NCBI RefSeq assembly: GCF_002291145.1
Contig: NZ_NTGE01000074.1
Location: 1-64,000 of the forward strand
Reading direction: 5' to 3'
Length of the DNA: 64,000 nucleotides
Origin: Streptomyces sp. SA15
GTDB taxonomy: Bacteria; Actinomycetota; Actinomycetes; Streptomycetales; Streptomycetaceae
In this document: one piece after another, positions 7,815-15,955 of the stretch
Position numbering within the stretch: position 1 is the stretch's first letter
Layout: the number at the start of each line of letters is the position of its first letter
The notes under the pieces: generated by a model
Databases searched by the model: none
What the model was told of the DNA's origin: nothing
What the model saw: the letters and a program-made list of their open reading frames with translations, nothing else
Translations under genes and position numbers: made by a program

Positions 7815-9293
7815 TCAGACCTCCACGGTCTTCTCGGGGACGGCCGCGGAACCGGCCTCGCGTTCGGCGCGGCACAGCATCACGTACAGCCCGGCGGCCA
7901 GGGCCGTGCCGATGAACCAGGAGTACGGTGCGACGTCGCTGAAGGTCTTCACCAGCGCGAGCACCGCCGCGACCGCCGCCGAGGGCAGGAACGCCCACAG
8001 CGCCTTGGGGTTGACGCCCTTGCGGTAGTAGTAGCGCGAGCCGGGCCGGCCGTCGAACAGGTCGTTCACGTCGATCCGGCCGCGCTTGACCCAGTAGTAG
8101 TCGACCATGATCACGCCGAACAGCGGGCCCAGGAAGGCGCCGAGGCCGCCGAGGAAGTAGTTGACGACCGTGGGGTTGGAGAACAGGTTCCACGGGGTCA
8201 CCAGCAGCGCCACCACCGTACTGATCATGCCGCCGACCTTGAAGGTGATCTTCCGCGGCCAGACGTTGGCCAGGTCGTACGCCGGTGAGACGAAGTTGGC
8301 GACGATGTTGACGCCCATGGTGGCGATGGCGAACGTCAGCGCGCCCAGCACCAGCACCCAGGTGTTGCCGATCTCGGCGACGAGGTAGGCGGGGTCGGTG
8401 ATCTCCTTGCCGAACACCTCGTAGGCGCCCGCCGTGACGATGACCGACACGATCACGAAGGCCGTGGAGTTGACGGGCAGGCCCCAGAAGTTGCCGCGCC
8501 GGACCGTCTTGTAGTCGGGCGCGAAGCGGGAGAAGTCGCAGAAGTTGAGCATCAGCGTGCCGTAGGTGGCGAGGATCAGGCCGACCGCGCCGAACCACTG
8601 GCGCCACTGCTCGCCCACGGAGACCGGGTGCGGGGTGCTGGTGAGCGAGATGGTCCAGCCGGCCTTGGCGAGGATCCAGACGGCGAGGGCGATCATCACG
8701 ACCCAGATGGCCGGCCCGCAGAAGTCCTGGAACTTCCGCACCGACTCCATGCCCCGGCTGATGATCGCCGCCTGGACCAGCCACAACGCGACGAACGACA
8801 GCCAGCCGAGCGCGTCGAGCCCCAGGAAGGAGTTGTGCGTCCACGACTCCAGGCTCGGCCAGGCCGCCAGCAGCATCACGTTGACGGCGACGGATGCCAG
8901 GTAGGTCTGGATGCCGTACCACATGATGGCGATGACCGCCCTGATCAGGGCGGGGATGTTGGCGCCCCACACACCGAAGGAGATGCGGCTGACCACCGGG
9001 AAGGGGACACCGGTGCGCTGTCCGATGCGGCCCATCAGGTTCATCCCGATGTAGATGATCACGAAGCCGACGAGCAGGGACGTGAAGATCTGCCAGACGT
9101 TCATGCCGAGGAAGAGCAGACCGGCGGCGAACGTGTAGTTGCCGAGGTTGTGGACGTCGGACATCCACATGGCGAAGAGGTCGAAGACCTTCCAGTTGCG
9201 CTTGCCCGCGGGCGCGAGGTCTTCGTTGGTGAGCCGGGGATCGGGGACGAACGCTGGTGCGCCGGTGGCTTCGGCGCGGTCGGCGAGGGACAC
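7815..9293 (-). CDS. NCS1 family nucleobase/allantoin/hydantoin permease
   Basis: 492 residues with about 12 membrane segments. NCS1 motifs are visible: the N-terminal NEDLAPAGKRNWKVFDLFAMW, GRIGQRTGVPFPVVSRISFG, AVIAIMWYGIQTYL, and DFSRFAPDYKTVRRGNFWGL. The C-terminus has VMVDYYWVKRGRIDVNDLFD-like sequence (IMVDYYWVKRGRIDV), typical of cytosine/allantoin/hydantoin symporters. Longer reading frames exist upstream, but the GTG at 9293 has a GGAGG site and leaves the palindromic operator outside the coding sequence. It is followed within 5 nt by the racemase and is divergent from the GntR gene. Confidence 0.85.
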   Translation of the reverse strand: MSLADRAEATGAPAFVPDPRLTNEDLAPAGKRNWKVFDLFAMWMSDVHNLGNYTFAAGLLFLGMNVWQIFTSLLVGFVIIYIGMNLMGRIGQRTGVPFPVVSRISFGVWGANIPALIRAVIAIMWYGIQTYLASVAVNVMLLAAWPSLESWTHNSFLGLDALGWLSFVALWLVQAAIISRGMESVRKFQDFCGPAIWVVMIALAVWILAKAGWTISLTSTPHPVSVGEQWRQWFGAVGLILATYGTLMLNFCDFSRFAPDYKTVRRGNFWGLPVNSTAFVIVSVIVTAGAYEVFGKEITDPAYLVAEIGNTWVLVLGALTFAIATMGVNIVANFVSPAYDLANVWPRKITFKVGGMISTVVALLVTPWNLFSNPTVVNYFLGGLGAFLGPLFGVIMVDYYWVKRGRIDVNDLFDGRPGSRYYYRKGVNPKALWAFLPSAAVAAVLALVKTFSDVAPYSWFIGTALAAGLYVMLCRAEREAGSAAVPEKTVEV

Positions 9294-9343
9294 GGGGCCT
9301 CCAGGGGCGAGGGGACGGCGGAGGACTGCTTGCGGGGGAAGGC

Positions 9344-9359
9344 GTTTGGTATACCAAAC
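9344..9359. promoter_or_regulatory. GntR operator palindrome
   Basis: GTTTGGTATACCAAAC is a perfect 16-bp palindrome with the GGTATACC core typical of FadR/FCD-type GntR operators. It lies in the gap between the divergent permease and the GntR gene, about 50 bp upstream of the permease start. This suggests repression of the permease-racemase operon, with possible autoregulation. Confidence 0.7.
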
Positions 9360-9450
9360 TGCGGTCATGCTCCTCCCGTCAACCGTTCCGACCGATGTCG
9401 CTCTTGTTAACGCTCCGTAAAACACCCCCCGAGTCGGCGAAGATGGGCCC

Positions 9451-10116
9451 ATGAGCTCCATGACGAAGATCGAACCTCTCGGCGCGGTGCGCGAGCGCGT
9501 TCTCGCCGCCCTGCGACAGGAGATCATCGCGGGCGGCCTGCGCCCTGGCGACCGGCTGGTCGAACGCGAGCTGGCCGAGCGCTTCGGGGTCTCCCGGGTG
9601 CCGGTCCGCGAGGCGATCCGCGCCCTGGTCGCCGAGGGGTTCGTCCACTTCGAGACACCACGCCGTACGGTCGTACGCCGTCTCACCCCGGACGACGTCA
9701 AGGAGCTCTTCGAACTGCGCGAGGCGCTGGAGGTCTACGCCGCCGGGCTCGCCGCCGCCCGCGCGACACCCGATGATCTGGCCGAGGTCGAGGAGCTCCT
9801 CGACCTCGCGGCCGCCGCAACCGAGGCGGGGGACGCCGAGGCCATCACCGACATCAACAGCCGCCTGCACGACCGGATCGTGGCGATGGCGGGCAACAGC
9901 CTGCTGACAGCCGCCCTGGAACCGGTCGCCGGCCGCCTGCGCTGGATGACCCGCCGGAACGAGGAGTGGCCCCAACTCCTCGTCGAACACCGCGAGTTGT
10001 ACGAGGCGATCGCCTCGGGCGACCCGGCCCGGGCACGGGCGCACGCGCTGACCCATGTGCGGACGAACTATCGGTCCACCATGCGGCATCTGTTCGAAAC
10101 CCCATCCGATGCTTGA
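9451..10116 (+). CDS. GntR family transcriptional regulator, FCD (FadR) subfamily
   Basis: 221 residues. The N-terminal winged helix is clear (LRPGDRLVERELAERFGVSR, VPVREAIRALVAEGFV, residues about 30-75). The C-terminal all-helical FCD ligand domain follows, with the likely metal/ligand positions D in ITDINSRLHDRIV and H in LLVEHRELYEAIASGD and ALTHV. It is divergent from the NCS1 permease and faces a perfect palindrome, so it is likely the local repressor, relieved by a purine-breakdown product or hydantoin (inference). ATG 9451 is chosen; the MTKIEPLG start a few codons later is also possible. Confidence 0.9.
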   Translation: MSSMTKIEPLGAVRERVLAALRQEIIAGGLRPGDRLVERELAERFGVSRVPVREAIRALVAEGFVHFETPRRTVVRRLTPDDVKELFELREALEVYAAGLAAARATPDDLAEVEELLDLAAAATEAGDAEAITDINSRLHDRIVAMAGNSLLTAALEPVAGRLRWMTRRNEEWPQLLVEHRELYEAIASGDPARARAHALTHVRTNYRSTMRHLFETPSDA

Positions 10117-10130
10117 GGCCCGTGTGAGCG

Positions 10131-11093
10131 TCAGCGGCGGGCGTATGTGTCCGTCGCCGCCACCAGCGCCTCCGCCATGTCCGGCGCGCCCGCGTTGTGT
10201 CCCACGTCGTCGACGATGACCAGCTCACTGCCGGGCCAGGCATGGTGGAGCCGCCAGACGGTGCCGAGGAGGTTGCCCAGGTCGAGGCTGCCCTGGACGA
10301 GGGTGCCGGGTATGTCCTTCAGCAGGTGCGCGTCCCGCAGGACGACGCCCTCGTCGTTGCCCTCGCCCATGAAGTGGTCGTTGCCGAAGTAGTGCGTGAC
10401 GGTGCGGGCGAAGGCCATGCGGAACCGCGGATCCTCGAAGCGCGGGACCGATCGGGGCGCCGCGGGAATCGCCGCCGTCTCCCAGTCCGTCCAGGCGCGC
10501 GCGGCCCGCCCCCGCACCTCGGGGTCGGGTGACTCGATCAGCCGGTTGTAGGCGGCGGCGAGGTTCCCGTCTCGCTCGTCCTCAGGCAATTCTCCGACGA
10601 ACCGCTCGAAGGCCTGAGGGAAGATCTGCCCAAGTCCCCTGGTCAGCAAGGCCACTTCGGGGTTGGAGCCGGTCGCGACGCCGGTCAGGACCAGCTCGGA
10701 CACGGCGGCCGGATGCGTCTGCGCGTACCGCAGCCCCAGTACCGACCCCCACGACACGCCCCACACCAGCCATCGCCCGATCCCCAGATGCCGCCGCAGC
10801 AGCTCCAGGTCGGCGATGAGATGAGCCGTCGTGTTCACGCTCATATCGGTGTCGTACACGCTCGCGTGCGGTGTCGAACGCCCGCAGCCACGCTGGTCGA
10901 GCAGCACGATCCGGTACACGGCGGGGTCGAAAAGCCTCCGGAAGTACGGCGTGCAGCCGGACCCCGGCCCACCGTGCAGCACCAGTGCCGGCTTGCCGTG
11001 CGGATTCCCGCAGGTCTCCCAGTGGACGAGGTTGCCGTCTCCGACGTCCAGCAGGCCGTGGTCGTACGGTTCGATCTCCGGGTAAAGGGCCAT
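10131..11093 (-). CDS. pip: proline iminopeptidase (alpha/beta hydrolase, S33)
   Basis: 320 residues, the normal length. Family motifs: oxyanion-loop HGGPGSGCTPYFRRLFDP (about 40-57), LLDQRGCGRSTPH, nucleophile elbow GVSWGS (Ser114), catalytic Asp271 in VQGSLDLGN and His299 in VGHNAG. The enzyme removes N-terminal proline from peptides in the cytosol. Unusually, the Asp is followed by LGNLLGTVWRLH, where I recall a short Pro-containing loop in typical members. It is convergent with the GntR gene and single-gene in layout. Confidence 0.88.
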   Translation of the reverse strand: MALYPEIEPYDHGLLDVGDGNLVHWETCGNPHGKPALVLHGGPGSGCTPYFRRLFDPAVYRIVLLDQRGCGRSTPHASVYDTDMSVNTTAHLIADLELLRRHLGIGRWLVWGVSWGSVLGLRYAQTHPAAVSELVLTGVATGSNPEVALLTRGLGQIFPQAFERFVGELPEDERDGNLAAAYNRLIESPDPEVRGRAARAWTDWETAAIPAAPRSVPRFEDPRFRMAFARTVTHYFGNDHFMGEGNDEGVVLRDAHLLKDIPGTLVQGSLDLGNLLGTVWRLHHAWPGSELVIVDDVGHNAGAPDMAEALVAATDTYARR

Positions 11094-11130
11094 TCGGGGA
11101 CCTTAACCGTCGTACGACGGCCTCGTCGCC

Positions 11131-11886
11131 TCATTTCAGGCCGTGCAGCCCCGCCGCCCGCGCGGCCGTGCGCAGCACCTCTCGCAGCATCGCCGGTGTG
11201 AGCCGTCCGGTGAAGGTGTTGCGCTGGCTGACGTGGAAGCAGCCGAAGAGCTCAAGCCCGTCCAGCGACACGTGCGCGCCGTGCGCGAAGGCCGGTCGCG
11301 GTCGGGGGACCGTCCAGCCCGCCTGCGCGAACGCGGGCAGCGCGGCCTGCCAGCCGAAGGCGCCGAGCACGACCACGGCCCGCAGCGTCGGCCGGAGCAG
11401 GTTCAGCTCCTGGACCAGCCAGGGCCGACAGGTGTCCCGCTCCTCAGGTGTGGGCTTGTTGGCGGGCGGGGCGCAGTGCACGGGCGAGGTCACACGCACG
11501 CCGTACAACTCCAGGCCGTCGTCGGCGGTGACCGAGGTGGGCTGCGAGGCGAGCCCCACGTCGTACAGCGCCTGGTACAGCACGTCTCCGGAGCGGTCGC
11601 CAGTGAACATCCGTCCGGTGCGGTTGCCGCCGTGCGCGGCCGGGGCGAGACCGACGACGAGCAGGCGGGCCTCGGGCGGGCCGAAGCCCGGTACCGGTCG
11701 GCCCCAGTACGTCCAGTCGGCGAAGGCTGCGCGCTTGCCGCGGGCCACCTCCTCGCGCCACGCCACCAGCCGAGGACAGGCCCGGCAGCCGGCGATCCGC
11801 TCGTCGAGCCCGGCGAGCCCGGCGAGCCCGGCGAGCCCGGCGGAACCGGCCGGCCTGGCGGGACCGACGGGGCCGTTGGTGTCCAT
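11131..11886 (-). CDS. uracil-DNA glycosylase family 5 (UdgB-like)
   Basis: 251 residues. [4Fe-4S] cysteines appear in ERIAGCRACPRLVAWRE near the N-terminus and in SPVHCAPPANKPTPEERDTC mid-chain. The catalytic loop is LLVVGLAPAAHGGNRTGRMF, whose GLAPAAHG form marks family 5. The C-terminal motif is FHVSQRNTFTGRLT (family form HxSxxNxxTGxLT). It removes uracil and other deaminated bases from DNA. The N-terminal tail before the first Cys is a run of GLA/GLAGLAGL coded by 9-bp repeats (11810-11845), which probably varies in length between strains. ATG 11886 is used. It is divergent from the S4 gene. Confidence 0.88.
   Translation of the reverse strand: MDTNGPVGPARPAGSAGLAGLAGLAGLDERIAGCRACPRLVAWREEVARGKRAAFADWTYWGRPVPGFGPPEARLLVVGLAPAAHGGNRTGRMFTGDRSGDVLYQALYDVGLASQPTSVTADDGLELYGVRVTSPVHCAPPANKPTPEERDTCRPWLVQELNLLRPTLRAVVVLGAFGWQAALPAFAQAGWTVPRPRPAFAHGAHVSLDGLELFGCFHVSQRNTFTGRLTPAMLREVLRTAARAAGLHGLK
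11810..11845. repeat. 9-bp tandem repeat inside the glycosylase gene
   Basis: About four copies of GGCGAGCCC in a row code for GLAGLAGLAGL in the non-conserved N-terminal tail of the family 5 uracil-DNA glycosylase. The unit keeps the reading frame, so copy-number change would alter only tail length. Confidence 0.8.
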
Positions 11887-11953
11887 GCGTCCACCGTACG
11901 ACCGTGCCCAAAACCCTCTGAGCGACTCGGCACCGGGCATTAAGGTCGAAGAC

Positions 11954-12469
11954 ATGGTTGCGGAACGTACGGACGACGACAAGACGGGCGGGACCGGCGG
12001 GACCGGCGGTACTGGCGAGGACGTGGATCCCAAGGTCGCCGCCGCGGTGGCCGCCGCCGAGGCAGCCGGTCCGCAGAGCGGTGAGAGCGTGCGCATCGAC
12101 AGCTGGATCTGGTCGGTCCGGCTGGTCAAGACCCGTTCCATGGGAGCCGCCGCCTGCAAGGGCGGGCACGTTCGGGTGAACGGCGAGCGCGTGAAGCCCG
12201 CGCACTCCGTGCGGGTCGGCGACGAGGTGCGCGTACGGCACGAGGGCCGGGAGCGCGTCGTCATCGTCAAGCGCCTGATCCGCAAGCGGGTCGGCGCCCC
12301 TGTGGCCGTCCAGTGCTACGTCGACAACAGCCCTCCGCCCCCGCCCCGCGAGGCCGTCGCCCCGGCCGGCATCCGCGACCGCGGCACGGGCCGCCCGACC
12401 AAGCGCGACCGCCGCGAGCTGGAGCGCCTGCGGGGACTGCTGGGCGGAGGCAGCCCCGAGGGGCACTGA
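11954..12469 (+). CDS. S4-domain RNA-binding protein (Hsp15-like)
   Basis: 171 residues. After a low-complexity acidic N-terminus with repeated GGT triplets, the S4 domain spans about residues 48-105: VRIDSWIWSVRLVKTRSMGA, ACKGGHVRVNGERVKPAHSV, GDEVRV. Hsp15 homologues bind stalled 50S-nascent chain complexes. The C-terminal tail is basic (RPTKRDRRELERLRGLLGG), matching the Hsp15 tail type. ATG at 11954 is the first start before the domain; its ribosome site is weak (GGTCGAAG). Confidence 0.82.
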   Translation: MVAERTDDDKTGGTGGTGGTGEDVDPKVAAAVAAAEAAGPQSGESVRIDSWIWSVRLVKTRSMGAAACKGGHVRVNGERVKPAHSVRVGDEVRVRHEGRERVVIVKRLIRKRVGAPVAVQCYVDNSPPPPPREAVAPAGIRDRGTGRPTKRDRRELERLRGLLGGGSPEGH

Positions 12470-12540
12470 CAGCCACGGCGACGGCGGCGGCGGTGATGTC
12501 CGGACCAGGCCTTTCGACCTGCCGGACGCCACCGCCGTCG

Positions 12541-12594
12541 CCGTATCCGTAGCCGCGGTCGTAGCCGTGGCCGTTGCCGTTGCCGTTGCCGTAC
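12541..12594. repeat. CCGTNG hexamer run between genes
   Basis: The gap 12470-12622 between the S4 gene and the DoxX gene contains repeated CCGTAG/CCGTGG/CCGTTG hexamers, including three GCCGTT units in a row. On the minus strand they would read as YGNGNGHGYDRGYGYG, but no start or ribosome site supports a gene. I treat it as low-complexity spacer. Confidence 0.5.
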
Positions 12595-12622
12595 GGTCTT
12601 CGCACGGCGTGGATCGCGCTCC

Positions 12623-13087
12623 TCACGCCTGTCGTCGCACCAGCCGCAGCAGATCCGCATTGTGCCCGCGCCGCGCCCAGGCGATGAGGGCGAGCGGCAC
12701 GATCAGGATCAGCGGTGTCGCCGCGTTCTCCCCGTCGAGGGCGGTGAGCGAGACGACGAACGCACCCACCATCAGTCCGCTCAGCGCCATCGCCGCCACC
12801 GACTGCAGCGCCGGGATCAACAGCGCTGTCCCGCCGGCCAGTTCGAGGACACCGATGGTGTACATCCCCGCGCTGCCCCAGCCCATCTTGTCGAAGCCCT
12901 CGACGGCCGTGGGGTGCGCAATCAGCTTGGGCAGCGCGCTCGCGATCACATAGAAGAGGGCGAGGAACACCTGCAGGGCGCGCAGGGCGATACGGGCACG
13001 GCGTCCGCGGGCGGTCGCGGACTCGGCGACGACGGTACGGGCGGTGGGGGCAGAGCCGGCGGTGACGGAAGCGGTGGTCTCGGACAT
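12623..13087 (-). CDS. DoxX family membrane protein
   Basis: 154 residues with a soluble Thr/Ala-rich N-terminus and four predicted membrane helices starting at ALRALQVFLALFYVIASALP. The DoxX signature region includes FYVIASALPKLIAHP, GWGSAGMYTIGVLELAGGTALLIP (in part), LSGLMVGAFVVSLTALDGEN and PLILIVPLALIAWARRG. DoxX proteins are small membrane proteins of uncertain redox or integrity function. ATG 13087 has AGGAGA 6 nt upstream. No operon partner is apparent. Confidence 0.85.
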   Translation of the reverse strand: MSETTASVTAGSAPTARTVVAESATARGRRARIALRALQVFLALFYVIASALPKLIAHPTAVEGFDKMGWGSAGMYTIGVLELAGGTALLIPALQSVAAMALSGLMVGAFVVSLTALDGENAATPLILIVPLALIAWARRGHNADLLRLVRRQA

Positions 13088-13184
13088 GAGGGTCTCCTGT
13101 GTGAAGCGGTCCGTGGTGCTGTCACAGGGGTAGACGGACGCCGGCTCCGAAACTCATCGCTGTTCTCCAACTCACCTCGGCTGC

Positions 13185-13865
13185 CTAGGAGGCGGGCACG
13201 GCCCGCACCCAGATCCGGTCCTCCGTCAGGTACTTGTCCACCCTCAGACCCGCCTCCGCCAGCGCCTCCTCGAACTGCTCCTTCGTCAGCGGACGGGTCT
13301 GAAAGGTCTGGGTCCAGGTCGCGTCCGGGAACTCGTACTCCGCGTGCACCGAGTTCACGCCGTCCCCCACCGGCTCCGACGACACGATCCGCACGGTGAA
13401 GCCGCTGGGGTCGACCCGCTCGCGCGGTATGTTCATGTGGTAGTCCTCGCCCTCGCGCTGGATGAGCACGCAGCCGTCCTCCGCGACGTGCCGTGCACAC
13501 GTGCTCAGCCGTGCCTGCCGCTCCTGGAGGTCGCCGGTGTGCACGAGGAACGACGCGAGCATCACCACGTCGAATCTCTCACCCAGATCGAGGTCCTCGA
13601 TCGTGCTGCGTATCGTGCGCGCTCCGCGGACGCGCTCCAGCATCTCGGCGGACTCGTCCACCGCCGTGACCGTGAACCCCCGCTCCAGCAGCGGATGGGT
13701 CATGCGCCCCACGCCGCTGCCCAGCTCCAGGATGCGCGCGCCCGCCGGAACAGCCGCGGCGATGATGTCCGGTTCGTCCCCTGCGGACAGCCGCGAATAG
13801 AGCTCGACCGCACAGCCGTCCGGGGTGATCGCCCCCGGTCCCGTCCCCTGATGTCCCGCTCGCAT
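13185..13865 (-). CDS. SAM-dependent class I methyltransferase
   Basis: 226 residues from the ATG at 13865 (GGAG 6 nt upstream, inside an upstream in-frame ATG at 13877). Motif I is ARILELGSGVGRMTHPLLERG (in part GARILELGSGVGRM), motif II VTAVDESAEML, then FDVVMLASFLVHTGD and EDGCVLIQREGEDYHMNIPR. The C-terminal LTKEQFEEALAEAGLRVDKYL is the usual terminal strand-helix pair. Cytosolic; substrate unknown. The next gene upstream in the same direction is the broken acyltransferase. Confidence 0.85.
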   Translation of the reverse strand: MRAGHQGTGPGAITPDGCAVELYSRLSAGDEPDIIAAAVPAGARILELGSGVGRMTHPLLERGFTVTAVDESAEMLERVRGARTIRSTIEDLDLGERFDVVMLASFLVHTGDLQERQARLSTCARHVAEDGCVLIQREGEDYHMNIPRERVDPSGFTVRIVSSEPVGDGVNSVHAEYEFPDATWTQTFQTRPLTKEQFEEALAEAGLRVDKYLTEDRIWVRAVPAS

Positions 13866-14044
13866 TTTCAGCTCCATGCCCGTCCAACGGACCGCACCCG
13901 CACGCCCGTTCCCACCCGGCATGCGTTCACCCGTACGAGTTACAGCGGAAGCCAGCCGTGTCCGACGTACCAGTGGCCGCCGTCCCGCAGGTGATCCACG
14001 ACGGCCCGCTCCAGGACAGTGCGGCGCGGCAGTCGGTCGAACGG

Positions 14045-14623
14045 CAGGTCGTCGGTGCCGAAGACGAAGCGGACCGGTGTCCGGTCCTCGGGCTCCGTCG
14101 GCAGGTGGCTGATCCGGAAGCGCTCCTGGAAACGGACGATGTTGGAGTCCCGCGGCAGGTACTGCTTCAGCTGGGGGTCGAGCAGCCACGAACCGCAGGT
14201 CACCACCGCATAGGGTTCCTCGGAACAGTGCCGGGCGAAGAAGTCCCGCGCCATGGCGAGCGAACGGTCGCAGGCCTTCGGGGTCAGCGGCCCGAGGAAG
14301 TCGGGAATGTGCAGCCCCAGTCCGAGGTCGCCAGGGCCCAGGGGAAGTCCCTCCGCCGCGATGGAACCACTGGTCCACGTACCGATCCGGCCCCGCTGGA
14401 ACTGCAGTCGCCCCAGTTGGTACAGCTCGCCGTGGAAGTGCAGGGACAGCCACCGCGGACGCAGCATGCCGCCCGTGCCGTACCACCTGCGGTGCGCCGC
14501 GATGTTACGGCCGACGTCGGTCAGAGTGCGCCGCGCGATCTCCGGCGCAATGCCCCGCTCGCGGTGGTGGGCGCGCACGGCCGGCAACGCGGCGACCAGG
14601 ACTTTGCCGAACGTCCGTTCCGA
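14045..14623. repeat. 580-bp direct tandem duplication, copy 1
   Basis: Matches 14625-15203 base for base apart from one difference that I could see (A at 14192 versus G at 14772). The end points share the sequence CCGA, and the junction is CCGAGCAGGTC. Offset is exactly 580 bp. Confidence 0.93.
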
Positions 14624-14624
14624 G

Positions 14625-15203
14625 CAGGTCGTCGGTGCCGAAGACGAAGCGGACCGGTGTCCGGTCCTCGGGCTCCGTCGGCAGGTGGCTGATCCGGAAG
14701 CGCTCCTGGAAACGGACGATGTTGGAGTCCCGCGGCAGGTACTGCTTCAGCTGGGGGTCGAGCAGCCACGAGCCGCAGGTCACCACCGCATAGGGTTCCT
14801 CGGAACAGTGCCGGGCGAAGAAGTCCCGCGCCATGGCGAGCGAACGGTCGCAGGCCTTCGGGGTCAGCGGCCCGAGGAAGTCGGGAATGTGCAGCCCCAG
14901 TCCGAGGTCGCCAGGGCCCAGGGGAAGTCCCTCCGCCGCGATGGAACCACTGGTCCACGTACCGATCCGGCCCCGCTGGAACTGCAGTCGCCCCAGTTGG
15001 TACAGCTCGCCGTGGAAGTGCAGGGACAGCCACCGCGGACGCAGCATGCCGCCCGTGCCGTACCACCTGCGGTGCGCCGCGATGTTACGGCCGACGTCGG
15101 TCAGAGTGCGCCGCGCGATCTCCGGCGCAATGCCCCGCTCGCGGTGGTGGGCGCGCACGGCCGGCAACGCGGCGACCAGGACTTTGCCGAACGTCCGTTC
15201 CGA
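14625..15203. repeat. 580-bp direct tandem duplication, copy 2
   Basis: Second unit of the duplication; see copy 1. Its right end abuts the upstream region of the small membrane-protein gene at 15237 and carries an LexA-like box (15188-15201) that is therefore also duplicated at 14608-14621. Confidence 0.93.
15188..15201. promoter_or_regulatory. LexA-box-like sequence
   Basis: CGAACGTCCGTTCC resembles the Gram-positive SOS box CGAAC-N4-GTTCG with one mismatch at the end. It lies 36-49 bp upstream of the ATG at 15237. It is also the last part of the acyltransferase repeat unit, so coding constraint or chance may explain it. Confidence 0.25.
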
Positions 15204-15236
15204 AGAGTACGTTGCAAAAGAGGAGTGGTGATCCCG

Positions 15237-15515
15237 ATGCGTACGGGCAGTGAGCCGACGACCGCGCGCAGTGCGCTGCGGCTGCGCTTCTGGCTGACCG
15301 CGTGGGGGATGGTCTGGGCCGTCTTCGGCACGATCGCCTTCGCGCTCGCCGGGCGCCCCGGCTGGGCGATCGCCTGCGGGGTGCTGTGGCTGGTGATCAC
15401 CGTCGACATGACGCTGATCCTGCGGCACATCCGCCAGGGCCCGCACTACCAGCCGGGCCGAGACGTCCCGCCGTACCGCACGCCGCACCGCACGCCGGAC
15501 AACCGTCGCCCGTGA
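15237..15515 (+). CDS. small membrane protein (DUF6343-like)
   Basis: 92 residues: a basic N-terminus (MRTGSEPTTARSALRLRFW), two membrane helices (LTAWGMVWAVFGTIAFALAG and PGWAIACGVLWLVITVDMTL) and a Pro/Arg/His-rich tail. It matches a small Streptomyces family I recall as DUF6343, function unknown. AGAGGAG stands 11 nt before the ATG; the in-frame GTG at 15228 is too close to that site. It is divergent from the acyltransferase pseudogene. Confidence 0.75.
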   Translation: MRTGSEPTTARSALRLRFWLTAWGMVWAVFGTIAFALAGRPGWAIACGVLWLVITVDMTLILRHIRQGPHYQPGRDVPPYRTPHRTPDNRRP

Positions 15516-15524
15516 CCGGGGCGG

Positions 15525-15905
15525 TCACGCGTCGAAGCGCGCCGCCTGCAGGAACTCCGGTTTCGGATCCAGCGCGGCCGCCAGGCGGAAGTGGCGCCTG
15601 GCCTGGTCGTGCCGCCCCTGGCGCTCGTAGGTCCGAGCGAGCGCGAAGTGCGCGAACGCGTTGTCCGGCTCGCGCTCCAGGACGATGGTGAACTCGAGTT
15701 CGGCGGGCCGCAGTTGCGCGGCCGCGAAGAAGGCACGCGCGCGCAGCAGCCGTGCGGCGGTGTTCTCCGGGTGCGCGGCGACGACTGGGTCGAGCAGCTT
15801 CACCGCGCCCCGCGGGTCCCGTGCGGCGAGCAACTGCTCGGCGGCACGGAAGTCGATGACATGCGTCTCGGGAGTACGTCCGGTGGAACCGCTGATCTCG
15901 GGCAC
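15525..15905 (-). CDS. tetratricopeptide repeat protein
   Basis: 126 residues with about two and a half TPR units: AARDPRGAVKLLDPVVAAHP, AARLLRARAFFAAAQLRPAE and AFAHFALARTYERQGRHDQA, with the usual Ala8/Ala20 and Pro32 positions. It probably mediates protein contacts; partner unknown. It lies just downstream of coaE on the same strand (50-bp gap), a neighbourhood I recall from other Streptomyces. Confidence 0.85.
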   Translation of the reverse strand: MPEISGSTGRTPETHVIDFRAAEQLLAARDPRGAVKLLDPVVAAHPENTAARLLRARAFFAAAQLRPAELEFTIVLEREPDNAFAHFALARTYERQGRHDQARRHFRLAAALDPKPEFLQAARFDA

Positions 15906-15955
15906 GGCAAAGTCCTTCCCTTACTGGACGGGTTCAACGCCCGGACCGGGGGCTG

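Larger units (their letters stand above)
13940..15203 (-). pseudogene. acyltransferase-domain protein, broken by internal tandem duplication
   Basis: The intact C-terminus reads ...DDLPFDRLPRRTVLERAV ... GGHWYVGHGWLPL and stops at 13940. Upstream, the body (AALPAVRAHHRERGIAPEIA, HIPDFLGPLTPKACDRSLAM, WLLDPQLKQYLPRDSNIVRF) is present twice: 14045-14623 and 14625-15203. The units are 580 bp apart (not a multiple of 3), so reading from the upstream copy goes out of frame at the junction (DDL then LGTDVRQS). Neither copy has an ATG or GTG before its conserved part. About 110 N-terminal residues expected for this family (GNAT-like acyltransferase-domain proteins, from memory) are missing upstream of 15203. 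I consider the gene non-functional. Confidence 0.8.

Noticed and set aside
7090..9357. A 755-residue minus-strand frame running through the racemase and permease region
   Set aside because: Only its last 240 residues are a real protein (racemase from GTG 7809). The rest is the permease DNA read in the wrong frame, Arg/Pro-rich with no conserved motif.
12267..12626. Minus-strand Gly/Tyr/Asn-rich reading frame
   Set aside because: It comes from a CCGTNG hexamer run and then overlaps the S4 gene antisense. No start signal.
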